Below, in pieces: positions 1 to 9,729 of a stretch of DNA of 64,000 nt (position 1 is its first letter; each line of letters opens with the position of its first letter). The position numbers and the translations under genes are program-made. The DNA is from Candidatus Heimdallarchaeota archaeon (GTDB lineage: Archaea; Asgardarchaeota; Heimdallarchaeia; JABLTI01): assembly GCA_018238155.1 (NCBI GenBank), contig JABCTZ010000026.1, forward strand, positions 86,001 to 150,000, read 5' to 3'. Below the pieces are notes generated by a model. It was given only the letters and a program-made list of their open reading frames with translations, searched no databases and was not told the origin of the DNA.

Positions 1-795
1 AATCATCCAGTAAATGTTGGATGTCCTAAATTCCTTGGATTAGCAGAAGTATTAGAATCGATGTTCTCAGATTTACCACCAATAATTAAACCATATTTTT
101 CACGAGCAAAAGGTGGACATAAAACCTATCACTTACTTGCAAAAGCATTCGCAATTGGTTGGAAATTTACCAAAAATCCTATTAAAATTGTAAGAGCAAT
201 TCGTAAGGCAATACAAGCTCACAAACAACACAAGGATGAGCTAGTTATTGATGAAGAAATGTTACATAAATGGGAACGATCTGAAATATATCTTAACGAT
301 GAACCAATAGCTCAAGAAGGAGAAAGACCACTTAAAATTGCTTTAGTAGGTCACTCGTATGTCATCAATGATGACTATTCATCACTTGACATGCGCAAAA
401 AATTGAAAGAGCATGGTGTAGATATAATAACTTCAGAACAAATGCCTCGAGATTTAATTGAGAAGCAAATGGAAAAGCTAGATTTCAATATGTATTTTGA
501 TTATGAGCGTGAAATTTTAGGTACAATAATGCATTTCCAAGAAACAGGAACAATTGACGGGATAGTTCACATGATTATTTTTAGTTGTGGTCCTGATTCT
601 ATCGCTGGAGAGATGGCTGCGCGGTTCAATCGCAGAAATCCAAATGTTCAATTACTTCAACTAGTATTGGATGATTTAACAGCAGAAACCGGTATGAATA
701 CAAGAATAGAAGCCTTTACAGATATGTTAAGGAGGAAGATAACTAAAGATGCCATTCACATTCCCACACTTCGGGTCTCTGAAGTACGTGTTTGA
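1..795 (+). CDS. 2-hydroxyacyl-CoA dehydratase-related protein (COG3580/DUF2229-like), 5' truncated by window edge
   Basis: The reading frame is open from the first base, so the gene begins outside the window; an internal ATG at 61 is not the natural start. The visible C-terminal 265 residues contain Cys in GCPKFLG near the edge and in FSCGPDS near the end, followed by LDDLTAETGMNTRIEAF, which recurs almost identically at the end of the next protein. This fits the two-part DUF2229/COG3580 and COG3581 proteins related to the activator and subunits of 2-hydroxyglutaryl-CoA dehydratase, where Cys residues hold a [4Fe-4S] cluster. The family's substrate is generally unknown. It overlaps the next gene by 47 bp, so they are probably co-translated. 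The missing 5' part probably holds the ATPase (activase) region; that is inference. Confidence 0.7.
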   Translation, partial: NHPVNVGCPKFLGLAEVLESMFSDLPPIIKPYFSRAKGGHKTYHLLAKAFAIGWKFTKNPIKIVRAIRKAIQAHKQHKDELVIDEEMLHKWERSEIYLNDEPIAQEGERPLKIALVGHSYVINDDYSSLDMRKKLKEHGVDIITSEQMPRDLIEKQMEKLDFNMYFDYEREILGTIMHFQETGTIDGIVHMIIFSCGPDSIAGEMAARFNRRNPNVQLLQLVLDDLTAETGMNTRIEAFTDMLRRKITKDAIHIPTLRVSEVRV

Positions 796-1846
796 AATTA
801 TGTTAAGAGAACTAGGAAGAACGGATGTCATTATTCCTAATAAACCTAGTAAAAGAACTTCAGAACTAGGTGGACAACATTCACCTGAATTTATTTGTAC
901 TCCCTTCAAAATTACTTTAGGAACATTCATTGAATCATTAGATCGTGGAGCAACGGAATTGGGTATGGGTGGATGCAATGCTTATTGCAGATTTGGTTAT
1001 TATTGGCCAGTACAGAAATTAATTTTAGAGGACCTTGGTTACGACTTTAAATTTGTTACTCTAAATTACGAATCTCCAATGGAAATTCTTCAAACTTGTA
1101 AAAGAGACATCAGCCCACCGGGATATAACATACTGCAAATTATACGGGGATTTAGATTTGCTTGGGTTGTTAATAGGCTTACAGATTTGACTGATCAATT
1201 AGTTTACAAGTATCGTGCAGTTGAACTTGAGAAGAATACAGCTGAACAGGTAGCTGATGAAGCTTTTCAATTAATTCGAGAAGCCAAAAGTATTCGTCAA
1301 CTCAGAAGATTGCAGAGAAGATTACCAAAGATTTTTGAGAACAAAGTAGAGATTGACAAAGAAGTAAGACCAATTAAAGTGGCTATAAATGGAGAAATCT
1401 ATGTTGTTCTTGAACCATCACTTAATTTAGACATTCATAGAAAATTGAATGAACTTGGAGTAATAGTTGCTAATCCAATTACACTGCGAAAATTCATTGA
1501 TGTCCCTCAAAATCTTAATCCATTTAAGAAAACACATTGGCAAAAATCTATTGACGCATCTCATAATTATCTGGAACATCGATGTGGTGGAGAATCTCAA
1601 GAGAATCTTGGAGATGCGATAACATACAAAAAAGAAGGGTATGATGGACTTATCCATTTGTATCCGTTTACATGCATGCCTGAAATTATCTCGAGAAGTA
1701 TCTTTCCACAAATTAGCAAAGAATATGACATGCCTGTCCTTTCTTTAGTTGTTGATGAACAAACAGGTGAGGTAGGATTTCAAACGAGATTAGAAGCTTT
1801 TATTGACCTTATAGCAAGAAAAAGAGAAAGAGACTTAGGATACTAG
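749..1846 (+). CDS. 2-hydroxyacyl-CoA dehydratase-like subunit (COG3581-like)
   Basis: A 365-residue protein. Cysteines that could ligate an Fe-S cluster lie in EFICTPFKITLG (about residue 50), GGCNAYCRFGYY (about 74-80) and FTCMPEI (about 310). The C-terminal VDEQTGEVGFQTRLEAF mirrors the end of the upstream protein, indicating related folds. This matches the COG3581 half of the split CoA-dehydratase activase-like system; its reaction is not established. A GGAGG at 731-735 lies 13 nt before the ATG, inside the upstream gene, supporting this start. The pair likely forms an oxygen-sensitive Fe-S complex in the cytoplasm. Family membership is fairly secure, function is not. Confidence 0.7.
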   Translation: MPFTFPHFGSLKYVFEIMLRELGRTDVIIPNKPSKRTSELGGQHSPEFICTPFKITLGTFIESLDRGATELGMGGCNAYCRFGYYWPVQKLILEDLGYDFKFVTLNYESPMEILQTCKRDISPPGYNILQIIRGFRFAWVVNRLTDLTDQLVYKYRAVELEKNTAEQVADEAFQLIREAKSIRQLRRLQRRLPKIFENKVEIDKEVRPIKVAINGEIYVVLEPSLNLDIHRKLNELGVIVANPITLRKFIDVPQNLNPFKKTHWQKSIDASHNYLEHRCGGESQENLGDAITYKKEGYDGLIHLYPFTCMPEIISRSIFPQISKEYDMPVLSLVVDEQTGEVGFQTRLEAFIDLIARKRERDLGY

Positions 1847-1880
1847 AAAAACAGCTTTTTACTGTTGGGATATCCCTGAT

Positions 1881-2012
1881 ATGAAATTCGAGATAACAGG
1901 TTTTGAACGCGATGTCTGTTCTAATATTTGTGAAATAGTTGAAATCAAAAATAATGACAAGTAAAAATCCCTTTGGGAAAGTCGTTGTGGAAAGTGGGAT
2001 TTAACTGATTAA
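1881..2012 (+). other. Possible 43-codon ORF or gene remnant with an in-frame TAA
   Basis: An ATG at 1881 opens 27 codons with a Cys-x3-Cys (VCSNICEI), stops at TAA 1962-1964, and the same frame continues for 15 codons (ESRCGKWDL) to TAA 2010-2012. The two parts look like one short Cys-containing protein with a nonsense codon, but no family is recognised and the ORF is short enough to be chance. The rest of the 1847-2090 gap holds only AT-rich sequence. Confidence 0.2.
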
Positions 2013-2090
2013 GTAACTATTTATCCTTTACTTTTCTCATTTTTTAACTCCAATACTTAATAATTAATATAATTAATAGCTATTCTTAGG

Positions 2091-3533
2091 ATGACAACTA
2101 TGAAAGAATATGATATTATAGCAATAGGTTCTGGTTCTGCAATGAATATCCTCTCTTCAGTTATGAATGCTGATCCAGAGCTCAAGGTTGCAATAATTGA
2201 TAAAGATGAACCAGGTGGGATCTGTTTAACAAAGGGATGTATTCCAACAAAGATTTTATTGTACCCAGCAGAGGTTTTGCGAACTATTGAACGAGCGTCA
2301 TTGTTTGGAATTAATGTTGATATCAAGAAAGTTGATTTCAAATTTATTATGGATAGAATGAGAAATATCATCTATCATGATATTAATAATATCAGTGATG
2401 GTTTGAGCAACGCAGAAGAATTGGATTACTATCGAGAAGTAGCTGAATTCATCGATCCTTATACTCTCAGAGTAGGTAAAGAAAAAATCAAAGGTAAAAT
2501 GATTCTCCTTTGTACAGGTTCAAAACCAAATATACCTAATATCAAAGGAATTGATTCTGTAGACTATCTTACAAGTGATACCATTTTGAAATTGACTGAA
2601 CTTCCTCAGAGCATTACTATTGTTGGTGGAGGGTATATAGCAGCAGAATACGGACATTTTCTCGCAGCTATGGGTTCAAAAGTAACAATTATTGGAAGAA
2701 ACCCTCAATTCCTTCCTCAAGAGGAACCAGAAGTCTCTGCATTAGCTTTGAGTGAGCTTCAGAAGCATATGAGGATAATTACAAATTATGAAGTTACAGA
2801 AGTTATACAAACAAAGGGTGGTAAAATAATCACTAAAGCTACTAATAGAGAAACAAAAGAACAGTTTGAAGCAATTACTGATCAAATATTGGTTGCTGCA
2901 GGAAGAAGTTCAAATTCAGATATATTGAAACCAGAAAAAAGTGGTATTCAAACAGATAAGAACGGTTGGATAACTGTTAACGAGTTTTTAGAAACTTCAC
3001 AAAAGAACATCTGGGCTTTTGGCGATGCTAATGGAAAATATCTCTTCAAACATGCTGCAAATTATGAGTCTCAAATTGTTTACTATAATGCCATTAAGAA
3101 ACAAAAGTACAAAGTTGATTATCACGCTATTCCTCGAGCAGTATTTAGTGAACCAGAAGTAGCTAGCGTTGGCATGAGAGAGAAAGAAGCAATTAAAGAA
3201 TTTGGTGAAGAAAACGTTCTCATTGGTTTCCAAAGATACCAGGATACAGCAAAAGGCACAGCAATGGCATTAGAGAATTTCTTTGTGAAGGTTATTTTGA
3301 AAAAGGATGATTTAGAAATTCTTGGAGCACATATTATTGGTCCCTTTGCTTCGGTACTAATTCAAGAGATAATCAATCTTATGTATACTCAAGAGAGAAC
3401 AATCATTCCAATATTGCAAGGAATGCATATCCATCCTGCTCTCAATGAAGTAGTAGAACGTGCTGCTGGAAATATGATGCCTATAGAACAATATCATCAC
3501 TTTTTGCGTCATTTAGGGTTAGCAGAAAAATAA
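2091..3533 (+). CDS. Class I pyridine nucleotide-disulfide oxidoreductase (dihydrolipoamide dehydrogenase-like)
   Basis: A 480-residue FAD enzyme. It shows the N-terminal dinucleotide motif IGSGSA, the redox-active disulfide GGICLTKGCIPTK (Cys45/Cys50), the NAD(P) motif IVGGGYIAAEYG near residue 180, the second FAD motif WAFGDAN, and the C-terminal HIHPALNEVVE, whose His-x4-Glu pair is the proton relay of class I members. Lpd, mercuric reductase and mycothione reductase share this layout. No 2-oxoacid dehydrogenase, lipoate or glycine-cleavage gene is nearby, so the partner disulfide is unknown. Starts at ATG 2091 or ATG 2100 are both possible. A strong hairpin terminator follows the stop. 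Confidence 0.85.
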   Translation: MTTMKEYDIIAIGSGSAMNILSSVMNADPELKVAIIDKDEPGGICLTKGCIPTKILLYPAEVLRTIERASLFGINVDIKKVDFKFIMDRMRNIIYHDINNISDGLSNAEELDYYREVAEFIDPYTLRVGKEKIKGKMILLCTGSKPNIPNIKGIDSVDYLTSDTILKLTELPQSITIVGGGYIAAEYGHFLAAMGSKVTIIGRNPQFLPQEEPEVSALALSELQKHMRIITNYEVTEVIQTKGGKIITKATNRETKEQFEAITDQILVAAGRSSNSDILKPEKSGIQTDKNGWITVNEFLETSQKNIWAFGDANGKYLFKHAANYESQIVYYNAIKKQKYKVDYHAIPRAVFSEPEVASVGMREKEAIKEFGEENVLIGFQRYQDTAKGTAMALENFFVKVILKKDDLEILGAHIIGPFASVLIQEIINLMYTQERTIIPILQGMHIHPALNEVVERAAGNMMPIEQYHHFLRHLGLAEK

Positions 3534-3539
3534 AGTATT

Positions 3540-3568
3540 GAAAATAGTTTTTGCTATTTTCTTTTTTT
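3540..3568 (+). terminator. Intrinsic-type terminator after the Lpd-like gene
   Basis: A perfect 8-bp stem GAAAATAG/CTATTTTC with a 6-nt loop is followed by seven T. It begins 6 nt after the stop codon at 3533. Confidence 0.65.
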
Positions 3569-3697
3569 GTTTATTCATAATTCTAAAGTCTTTTTTGATA
3601 CAAATAAAGTTTAACTTTTTTCATTCACTATCCTTCATAAAAAATTAATGCAAAACATTTTAAGAAACAGCTACTTCAATATTCGAGAGGAATAACT

Positions 3698-4693
3698 ATG
3701 ATTCAAGAGACTGCATCAAAAACAATTTTGAATAAAAATTACAAATGGTCCTGGTATACTTTTGGTATAGACGTGTTCAGTTATACAACAGCCAACCTTG
3801 TAGTGATTCTTTTAATGATTCTACAAAAAACATTCAAAGTTGATAGTACTCTCCAGATTTGGGTCATTGTCCTTGTTGGAATTCTCTTAGAACTGTTATT
3901 TATTGGATTTGCAGTTATTGATGCTTCAAGAAGCAATCCAATGAGTCGATTTTATGGTTCAAAAATATTTAATCTTCCAATCTTGTCAATCACAATATTA
4001 GTAGTAACAGCTATTTTCTGGAATCATGAAGAAGTATTTGCAATAGCTTATGGAACTTTATGCGGGGCATTTGCAGGATATCTTGCAGGAGGATTAACTT
4101 ATGCAAACTTTTACAAAAGAATCGAAGATGAGATATACAGAACGATTTTTGGTGGGTGGGTTGGAACATCCCTTGGAGGGATTTTTGGTGGATTATTTGC
4201 AGGATTAATGAGTTTTCAAAATTACTTTATTGAGACAGATTGGGTCTACACAGATACTATTGGTGCTCAGATTTTCGGTGGAATCTTCATGGGATTTTGG
4301 GGTGGAGCAATAATCTCAGGTCCTATTGCTGTAGTTTTACTTTATCTGCTAAAAGATAAAAAGAAATTTACTTCATTCTTTACAAAAATAATGCAATTTG
4401 GAACACAAAAGGTTCTAACTACTGATCTTAAAACATATTTTAATCTTGATGCTGAATCAACAAAAAAGAATTCAAAAATTGTTTTGAAACTTGAACAAAT
4501 ATTTGTTCTTAAAACAGAAGAGAAGAAGGAATTAAACACTTTTTTCAAAGTTAGTAAAAAAATTGCCTACTTTATCTCACCTTGGGATAAGGAAATTGAA
4601 TCAGAAAGACAAAAGGTATTTTCAGAAATAATTGATTCATCTCTGGAAGAATTACCCTTAATAATAAAAGATGATAAAATAGTTCGAAAATGA
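3698..4693 (+). CDS. Multi-pass membrane protein of unknown function
   Basis: A 331-residue protein with about seven hydrophobic segments in the first 230 residues. The middle ones are Gly-rich and could pack tightly (YLAGGLTY, GTSLGGIFGGLFAG, GGIFMGFWGGA). They are followed by a charged Lys-rich cytoplasmic C-terminal domain of about 100 residues. ATG 3698 follows GAGAGG-like sequence at about 3684. No family is recognised and the neighbours (Lpd-like enzyme, amidohydrolase) give no clear functional link. Confidence 0.6.
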   Translation: MIQETASKTILNKNYKWSWYTFGIDVFSYTTANLVVILLMILQKTFKVDSTLQIWVIVLVGILLELLFIGFAVIDASRSNPMSRFYGSKIFNLPILSITILVVTAIFWNHEEVFAIAYGTLCGAFAGYLAGGLTYANFYKRIEDEIYRTIFGGWVGTSLGGIFGGLFAGLMSFQNYFIETDWVYTDTIGAQIFGGIFMGFWGGAIISGPIAVVLLYLLKDKKKFTSFFTKIMQFGTQKVLTTDLKTYFNLDAESTKKNSKIVLKLEQIFVLKTEEKKELNTFFKVSKKIAYFISPWDKEIESERQKVFSEIIDSSLEELPLIIKDDKIVRK

Positions 4694-4770
4694 ACTTTTT
4701 ATCACAAATCTTCTTTTTGAGTAACAACTTATTTAGGTCATAGCTCATTGATTTAGATGGGCTGATTTCT

Positions 4771-6198
4771 TTGGATATTGCAATCGTAAATAGTTGGTTA
4801 CTAACTTTTCAGAATAATTCATTAGGAATTGTAAAAGACGGAGCAATTGGTATTGAAGATGGTAAGATTTCTTTTGTTGGAAAAACTTCTGAGATAGATA
4901 AAACCGATGTTGATACATTGATCGATGGTTCAAATCATGTTACTATGCCAGGTTTAGTAAATGCTCACATCCATACTTCCATGACATTGCTTCGAGGTGG
5001 AGCACAGGATTTACCAGAAATTGAATGGATGAATAAAGGTATTGGACCTATTGCTAACCATATGAAACCAAGTGACATCATCGTTGGATCAAAACTAGGT
5101 GTAATTGAAGCACTACGTTCAGGAACCACTACATTTGCAGAATATTCCACAAATGTATCTAAATTAGTTGATGAAATTTACTTGCCTTTTGGTGCTAGAG
5201 TTGTTGCAACAGAAACTATAAATGAAGTGAGTAAAAATCGGGCGCATTTAAAACCAACTGATATCTATGAATTTGATCGAACAAAAGGAGAGAAAGCCTT
5301 CAAACAAGCGTGTGAATTGTTCAAAAAATACCAAAAAAAGGAACTTGTTACAAGCATGTTTGGTCCTCAAGCTTTGGATATGATTTCCTTAGAATTACTT
5401 CAAATTGTCAAAGATGAAGCTATTGAGCGAAAATCAGGTATGCATTTGCATGTAGCACAAGGTGAAAGAGAACGATTACAAATTGTTGGCAGATTCGGAA
5501 AGAACGCTTCCACGGTGAAAGTATTAAATGAATATGGTTTTCTTGATGAATATTTGTTAGGTGCTCACTGTCATGATACAAGTATTGACGAACGAGAGAA
5601 AATGGTTAGCAACGGTGTTAAAATGGTAGGTTGTCCAAGTTCCATAAGTATGATAGATGGCATTGTTCCACCTGTTGGTCATTTTGTAAGTCTTGGAGGA
5701 AAAGTTGGATTAGGCTCTGATCAGGCACCAGGTCCGGGTTTACATAATATGTTTTGCGAAATGAGAACTATAAGTATAATAACAAAAACGATGATGAGAG
5801 ATCCTACTGCTCTACCAGCTTGGGAAGTACTTAAAATTGCTACTGGCGGTGGTTCTCAAGTATTAGGTTTAGAAGATAAAATTGGTTCTTTGGAAGTTGG
5901 AAAACAAGCAGATATTATCACTATAGATCTTAGCAAACCAAACCTTACACCGGTAGTTGATTTTCCTTTTCATACTTTTATTCCAAATATAGTCTATTCT
6001 GCAACAGGATATGAAGTTGATAATGTTATTATCAGTGGTAAAGAAGTCATTATTGATAGTAAATTCGTATCAATAAATGAACAGGAAATTATTAACGATG
6101 CAACTCAACGTTCACAACGAATTTTTCGAGATGCATCTGAAGATTGGATGAAAGCAGATTCATTGTTAGTTAAAAAAGTTAAAAATGGATTGCTGTAA
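4771..6198 (+). CDS. Amidohydrolase, 5-methylthioadenosine/S-adenosylhomocysteine deaminase-like
   Basis: A 475-residue metal-dependent hydrolase. The metal-binding HxH is in VNAHIHTSM (His66/His68). Further ligands are in MHLHVAQGERER, GAHCHDTSIDE and the late Asp of GLGSDQAPGPG. The small beta-sandwich halves at the N and C termini (VGKTSEID; GKQADIITIDL) are typical of the MtaD/SAH deaminase, guanine deaminase and TrzN group. The likely reaction is deamination of an adenosine-type thioether nucleoside, but related chlorohydrolases look the same by motif. The start is TTG 4771; there is no in-frame ATG between the upstream stop (4741) and the conserved N-terminus. Confidence 0.8.
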   Translation: MDIAIVNSWLLTFQNNSLGIVKDGAIGIEDGKISFVGKTSEIDKTDVDTLIDGSNHVTMPGLVNAHIHTSMTLLRGGAQDLPEIEWMNKGIGPIANHMKPSDIIVGSKLGVIEALRSGTTTFAEYSTNVSKLVDEIYLPFGARVVATETINEVSKNRAHLKPTDIYEFDRTKGEKAFKQACELFKKYQKKELVTSMFGPQALDMISLELLQIVKDEAIERKSGMHLHVAQGERERLQIVGRFGKNASTVKVLNEYGFLDEYLLGAHCHDTSIDEREKMVSNGVKMVGCPSSISMIDGIVPPVGHFVSLGGKVGLGSDQAPGPGLHNMFCEMRTISIITKTMMRDPTALPAWEVLKIATGGGSQVLGLEDKIGSLEVGKQADIITIDLSKPNLTPVVDFPFHTFIPNIVYSATGYEVDNVIISGKEVIIDSKFVSINEQEIINDATQRSQRIFRDASEDWMKADSLLVKKVKNGLL

Positions 6199-6210
6199 AT
6201 AATTACTAGG

Positions 6211-6708
6211 TTACTCTGTTTCAAAGTTACTTTGCAAATAAGCAGAACCATAAACTTCTATTGTTTTTTCTCTTCTATCTGAGCGAATTTTCTCAATAAA
6301 TTCATCGAGATTCTTATACCATGAAAGGTTTTCTTCTATATCCTCATCTTCACTATTAACTCGATTTAAGCCAGAATTAAGCTTAAAGCTGATGAACTCG
6401 AATAAATTCATATTGTGAGGTTCAAGATAAAAACGCTTAATATAATATTGAATGCCTATAAACTCAAAAAACGCAATCATAACACCAATAACGAAAAATG
6501 GCCAAATATGAAATGCTTGTGTGATTGCAAAATAATACAAAATTGGAAACATAACAAAGGATAAAACCAACAATGGTATTACAATGAAAATAAAACTAAT
6601 TTCAAAAAGGAAAAAAAAATCCTTAGTTTGTCGTTCGATTAGAGCAACCGAGCGTAATTGTCTTCTTTGATTTCTTCTTGTTTGATCATTAAATTTAGTG
6701 CCATTCAT
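6211..6708 (-). CDS. Small two-TM membrane protein, unknown
   Basis: A 165-residue protein: a basic N-terminus (RRNQRRQLRSVAL), two hydrophobic segments at about residues 32-60 and 70-92, then a charged cytoplasmic tail with an acidic stretch (NSEDEDIEENL). ATG 6708 is preceded by GGAAG-like sequence. It is convergent with the upstream amidohydrolase, 12 bp apart. No family recognised. Confidence 0.5.
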   Translation of the reverse strand: MNGTKFNDQTRRNQRRQLRSVALIERQTKDFFFLFEISFIFIVIPLLVLSFVMFPILYYFAITQAFHIWPFFVIGVMIAFFEFIGIQYYIKRFYLEPHNMNLFEFISFKLNSGLNRVNSEDEDIEENLSWYKNLDEFIEKIRSDRREKTIEVYGSAYLQSNFETE

Positions 6709-6893
6709 TTACTATCTTCCCTACTTATTTCCAACTATTATTAACTAATACATACTCAATATTTAAATTATTGCAATAAAAAATATCTTTTCATAGATGA
6801 AATCACTTTACTAAGAAATATAAATATAAACAAGTATGTTTACCAGCAAGTCGGTAGTGAAACAATAGGTATAATTTCGGAGTAGTAACAAAA

Positions 6894-7529
6894 TTGTCAG
6901 ATAACAAGTCAGCAATACAAATAATTAAACCATTGAATTTCAGAGTACAACTGATTCTCACACTTGTCTCAGGAACTTTGTGGGGACCTATCTTCAATTT
7001 GTTTTGTTTTCTAGGATTAAATCAAATAGCTGCTTATCCAACTCCAGAAGGAGTACCGCCAACAAAAAACAATGTTCTAGTTAACATCCTTTTAATACTG
7101 TCCATTTTTGGTGCACCAGTTGCTTGGTATCGAAGATATCAATCACTCCATGATTACATAGATTTTATGGAGGTGCATCTACCTTCCCTTCCCAAAAAAA
7201 TTAATGAAGAAGGAGAGGAGGAAGAAGTAAAACGTCTTACTTGTTTAACAGGTAAAAGATTTATTGGATTCGCAATAACGACAGTTCTAATATTACTACT
7301 CTTAGTTGTATCATTTACGATAGTAATTTATCATTTAATACAATTTAACAAAGGATTATTACCTGATACTTACTGGGGAAATGGTGCTTTTATGATCTTA
7401 TTACCAATAGGTATCGCTGCGTTCTTTATTGGTTTGGGCTTTAGTGTTAGAACAGCTATTGAGGAGAAGAAGTGGATTAAAGCCTTTAATTCAATATCAA
7501 TAGAAATTATGGCTAAGAATGAAAAATAA
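6894..7529 (+). CDS. Four-TM membrane protein, unknown
   Basis: A 211-residue protein with hydrophobic segments at about residues 18-42, 62-80, 122-148 and 162-184 and an acidic loop (INEEGEEEEVKR) near residue 100. Start TTG 6894 has a GGAG at about 6880. It shares the two-by-two TM layout of several small membrane proteins in this window but no clear homology was seen. A bidirectional terminator follows. Confidence 0.5.
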   Translation: MSDNKSAIQIIKPLNFRVQLILTLVSGTLWGPIFNLFCFLGLNQIAAYPTPEGVPPTKNNVLVNILLILSIFGAPVAWYRRYQSLHDYIDFMEVHLPSLPKKINEEGEEEEVKRLTCLTGKRFIGFAITTVLILLLLVVSFTIVIYHLIQFNKGLLPDTYWGNGAFMILLPIGIAAFFIGLGFSVRTAIEEKKWIKAFNSISIEIMAKNEK

Positions 7530-7552
7530 CAAAAAAACAAAGTTAAGGCGTA

Positions 7553-7576
7553 CAATGAAATAGCTATATTTCATTG
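7553..7576. terminator. Bidirectional terminator hairpin
   Basis: A perfect 10-bp stem CAATGAAATA/TATTTCATTG with loop GCTA sits between the convergent genes ending at 7529 (+) and 7597 (-). A T-rich run follows on the + strand and A-rich sequence precedes it, so it can serve both. Confidence 0.6.
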
Positions 7577-7596
7577 CACTTTTACTACTTTTTTTC

Positions 7597-8688
7597 TTAT
7601 GGGTCAAGAACAGCACAAGTTAACATCCGTTTACCAAATCTTTCTTTGGAAAGGCATTTTCTACAATCAATACAATCGGATCTTTTCTTCCCGGTATTTA
7701 ATTTGCTTGAAAAATAAGGTTCTCTGATAAATGGTTTGCTCATTGAGATGAAATCAGCAATGTTTTTCTCTAAAAGAGCATTCATTGTTGATCTTTCACG
7801 TATTCCATCAACCAAGGCTAAAGCTGTTTTTGGTACTGCTTCTCTTATTTTTTCTGCATGTCCGGAGAAATTCGCCTCAAAATACGGAGAGTTCGGAGAA
7901 GGTTTACCTCTTATTTTTCTAATTTTAGCATTTTGTTTTTGACCGCCACCAGATATTTCAATAAAATCAATTCCTCTATTAGCTAACCACTTAGAAATTT
8001 GTATAGAGTCTATAATTTCAATCCCATCTTGAGGAGCAAAATCATCACAATTTAATTTTACTCCAATAACAGGTTCATTACCAATTTTCTTTTTGATTGT
8101 ATCAAAAACATCTAGTAGTAACCTAGAACGATTTTCCAAATTTCCGCCATATTTATCCTCTCTTTTGTTGATATTCCCAGAAAGAAATTGGCTGAGTAAA
8201 TAACCATGAGCAGAATGAATCTGGATGCCATCAAATCCTGCCGTCATTGCTAATTCTGCTGAAGAAGCAAAATTCTCGATTATAGTTGCAATATCGTCTT
8301 GTGAAGCTTCTCTTGCTTCAAATTCATCTGTCTTATAAAGTGATGCTGTTACTCTATCCGCTTTACTACTTAAACCGCCGTGATTTATTTGGGCAATAAT
8401 TGGCACATCATAATAATGAACTAATTTTGTTAATTCAGTCATTTTAGAAAGATGAGATTCATCAGACAACCCTGATTGACCTGTATGAGCTTTTCCATTT
8501 GATGAAATATAAGAATGACCTTTAATTATCAATCCTAAATCACCTTTTGCAAGTAGTCGATAATAATCCAAAATGGGTTGACGCAATATTCCATTCTTAT
8601 CGGACCAATAAGAAGTGGTTGCAGATCGCATTAGTCTATTTTTACTCTCAAGATGTCTAATACTAAATGAACTGAAAAGTTTTGACAT
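7597..8688 (-). CDS. Old yellow enzyme family NADH:flavin oxidoreductase with C-terminal Cys cluster
   Basis: A TIM-barrel FMN enzyme. Signature stretches are NRLMRSATTSYW at the N-terminus, AQINHGGLSS, FDGIQIHSAHGYLLSQFLS with the substrate-binding His, KYGGNLENRSRLLLDV and GVKLNCDDF. The C-terminus has DCIDCRKCL followed by MLTCAVLDP, the four-Cys [4Fe-4S] signature of the 2,4-dienoyl-CoA reductase/trimethylamine dehydrogenase branch. At about 363 residues it lacks the C-terminal flavodoxin and NAD domains of full-length members. ATG 8688 is preferred; the frame also opens at GTG 8727, adding 13 residues. Substrate unknown, probably an enone or enoyl-CoA. Confidence 0.8.
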   Translation of the reverse strand: MSKLFSSFSIRHLESKNRLMRSATTSYWSDKNGILRQPILDYYRLLAKGDLGLIIKGHSYISSNGKAHTGQSGLSDESHLSKMTELTKLVHYYDVPIIAQINHGGLSSKADRVTASLYKTDEFEAREASQDDIATIIENFASSAELAMTAGFDGIQIHSAHGYLLSQFLSGNINKREDKYGGNLENRSRLLLDVFDTIKKKIGNEPVIGVKLNCDDFAPQDGIEIIDSIQISKWLANRGIDFIEISGGGQKQNAKIRKIRGKPSPNSPYFEANFSGHAEKIREAVPKTALALVDGIRERSTMNALLEKNIADFISMSKPFIREPYFSSKLNTGKKRSDCIDCRKCLSKERFGKRMLTCAVLDP

Positions 8689-8778
8689 AATTGATTTGAT
8701 TAGAGCACTACATAAAAGATTTATCACTTCAAAAATGAAAATATTAATTATTTAATTGTTGTGAGAAATAGAAAAAAA

Positions 8779-9072
8779 CTAAGCAGAATTGACACAAATA
8801 GAGCATTCCGCACATTTTACTTCTCTATTATCGTAACAATCTTGACAAATAAGGAAGTTACATTGCTCACATCTATGAAATTTACCACACATATCCTTCT
8901 TCAAACTTTCAAATATTTCGTGTTGGACTATTTCTACATTTGGATCGAATGTTTTAGTAACTTTAACCTCGTTTCCACAACAATCACAAAAGAAATCTAA
9001 TGTCATTTCACCACTTTTTACTGAATAATTAAATCCATTTGTAAAGTCTTCTGCTAATAGTTCCTTACTCAT
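8779..9072 (-). CDS. Small Cys-rich zinc-binding protein
   Basis: A 97-residue protein with a Cys pair in FFCDCCGNE, a second set in MCGKFHRCEQCNFLICQDC and a third in VKCAECSIC, giving eight or more candidate Zn ligands arranged like a treble-clef/B-box-like or double zinc ribbon. Its reach is consistent with protein or nucleic-acid binding. No enzyme motif is seen. ATG 9072 lies in an AT-rich promoter region shared divergently with the DUF61 gene. Confidence 0.6.
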   Translation of the reverse strand: MSKELLAEDFTNGFNYSVKSGEMTLDFFCDCCGNEVKVTKTFDPNVEIVQHEIFESLKKDMCGKFHRCEQCNFLICQDCYDNREVKCAECSICVNSA

Positions 9073-9246
9073 TTTGTTCCACCGAATTTTAGTTAGTATT
9101 AAACTAGTATGATAATAATTAGCACTATTTTTTTTTAAAAGCTAATGCTTTAGTTTCTAATAGATATATAGCTATTAGTTTCTAAAGTTAAACTGCTGTT
9201 CTATAAAAGCTCAACAATACCTTTTTGTAAAGAACGATAATAATTA

Positions 9247-9684
9247 ATGCTTGTAATGTCCGATAAAATGCTTGATCTAATATGGTCATTAGATATCGAA
9301 AAAATGAATGACCATTTACCAACGGAAAGAAAAACACTTGCTGAACTTCTTTTAGAAGAAAGACCGCAAGTCAAAGCGAAAAAAGACCAAACACTTTTTA
9401 TAAAGAAAAAAGATCTCGAAACTATATGTGAGTTATTTCCAGAAGAAGAATGGAAGAACGTCAATTTACCAATTGTTCTTCTTCGTAGAACAGCAATGGA
9501 GAAAGGACTTTTTTCTGTTTCAGGTGGCATTAGAGAACTATATATTGTTCACCGCATTTCTGGTAGAACTTCTGATAGATTCTCTAAATTTAGTTTAGAG
9601 GACCACCAACCCTATGTTTGGAAACCTGAGGTTTTTACCGCTAAAAGAAAAGCTGGATCTATTATTATAATGGGATTTACATAA
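9247..9684 (+). CDS. DUF61/UPF0216 family protein
   Basis: A 145-residue protein carrying the archaeal UPF0216 pattern: LPTERKTLAELLLEERP near residue 25, IKKKDLETICELFPEEEW in the middle, and LPIVLLRRTAMEKGLFSVSGG, followed by the late variable domain. The family is nearly restricted to archaea and has no established activity. Start ATG 9247 or ATG 9256. It lies 45 bp ahead of the M20 peptidase gene and may be co-transcribed. Confidence 0.75.
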   Translation: MLVMSDKMLDLIWSLDIEKMNDHLPTERKTLAELLLEERPQVKAKKDQTLFIKKKDLETICELFPEEEWKNVNLPIVLLRRTAMEKGLFSVSGGIRELYIVHRISGRTSDRFSKFSLEDHQPYVWKPEVFTAKRKAGSIIIMGFT

Positions 9685-9729
9685 AGCAACAAGTATAAAA
9701 TCTGTATTAGAGTAATTTGAGGAATAAAT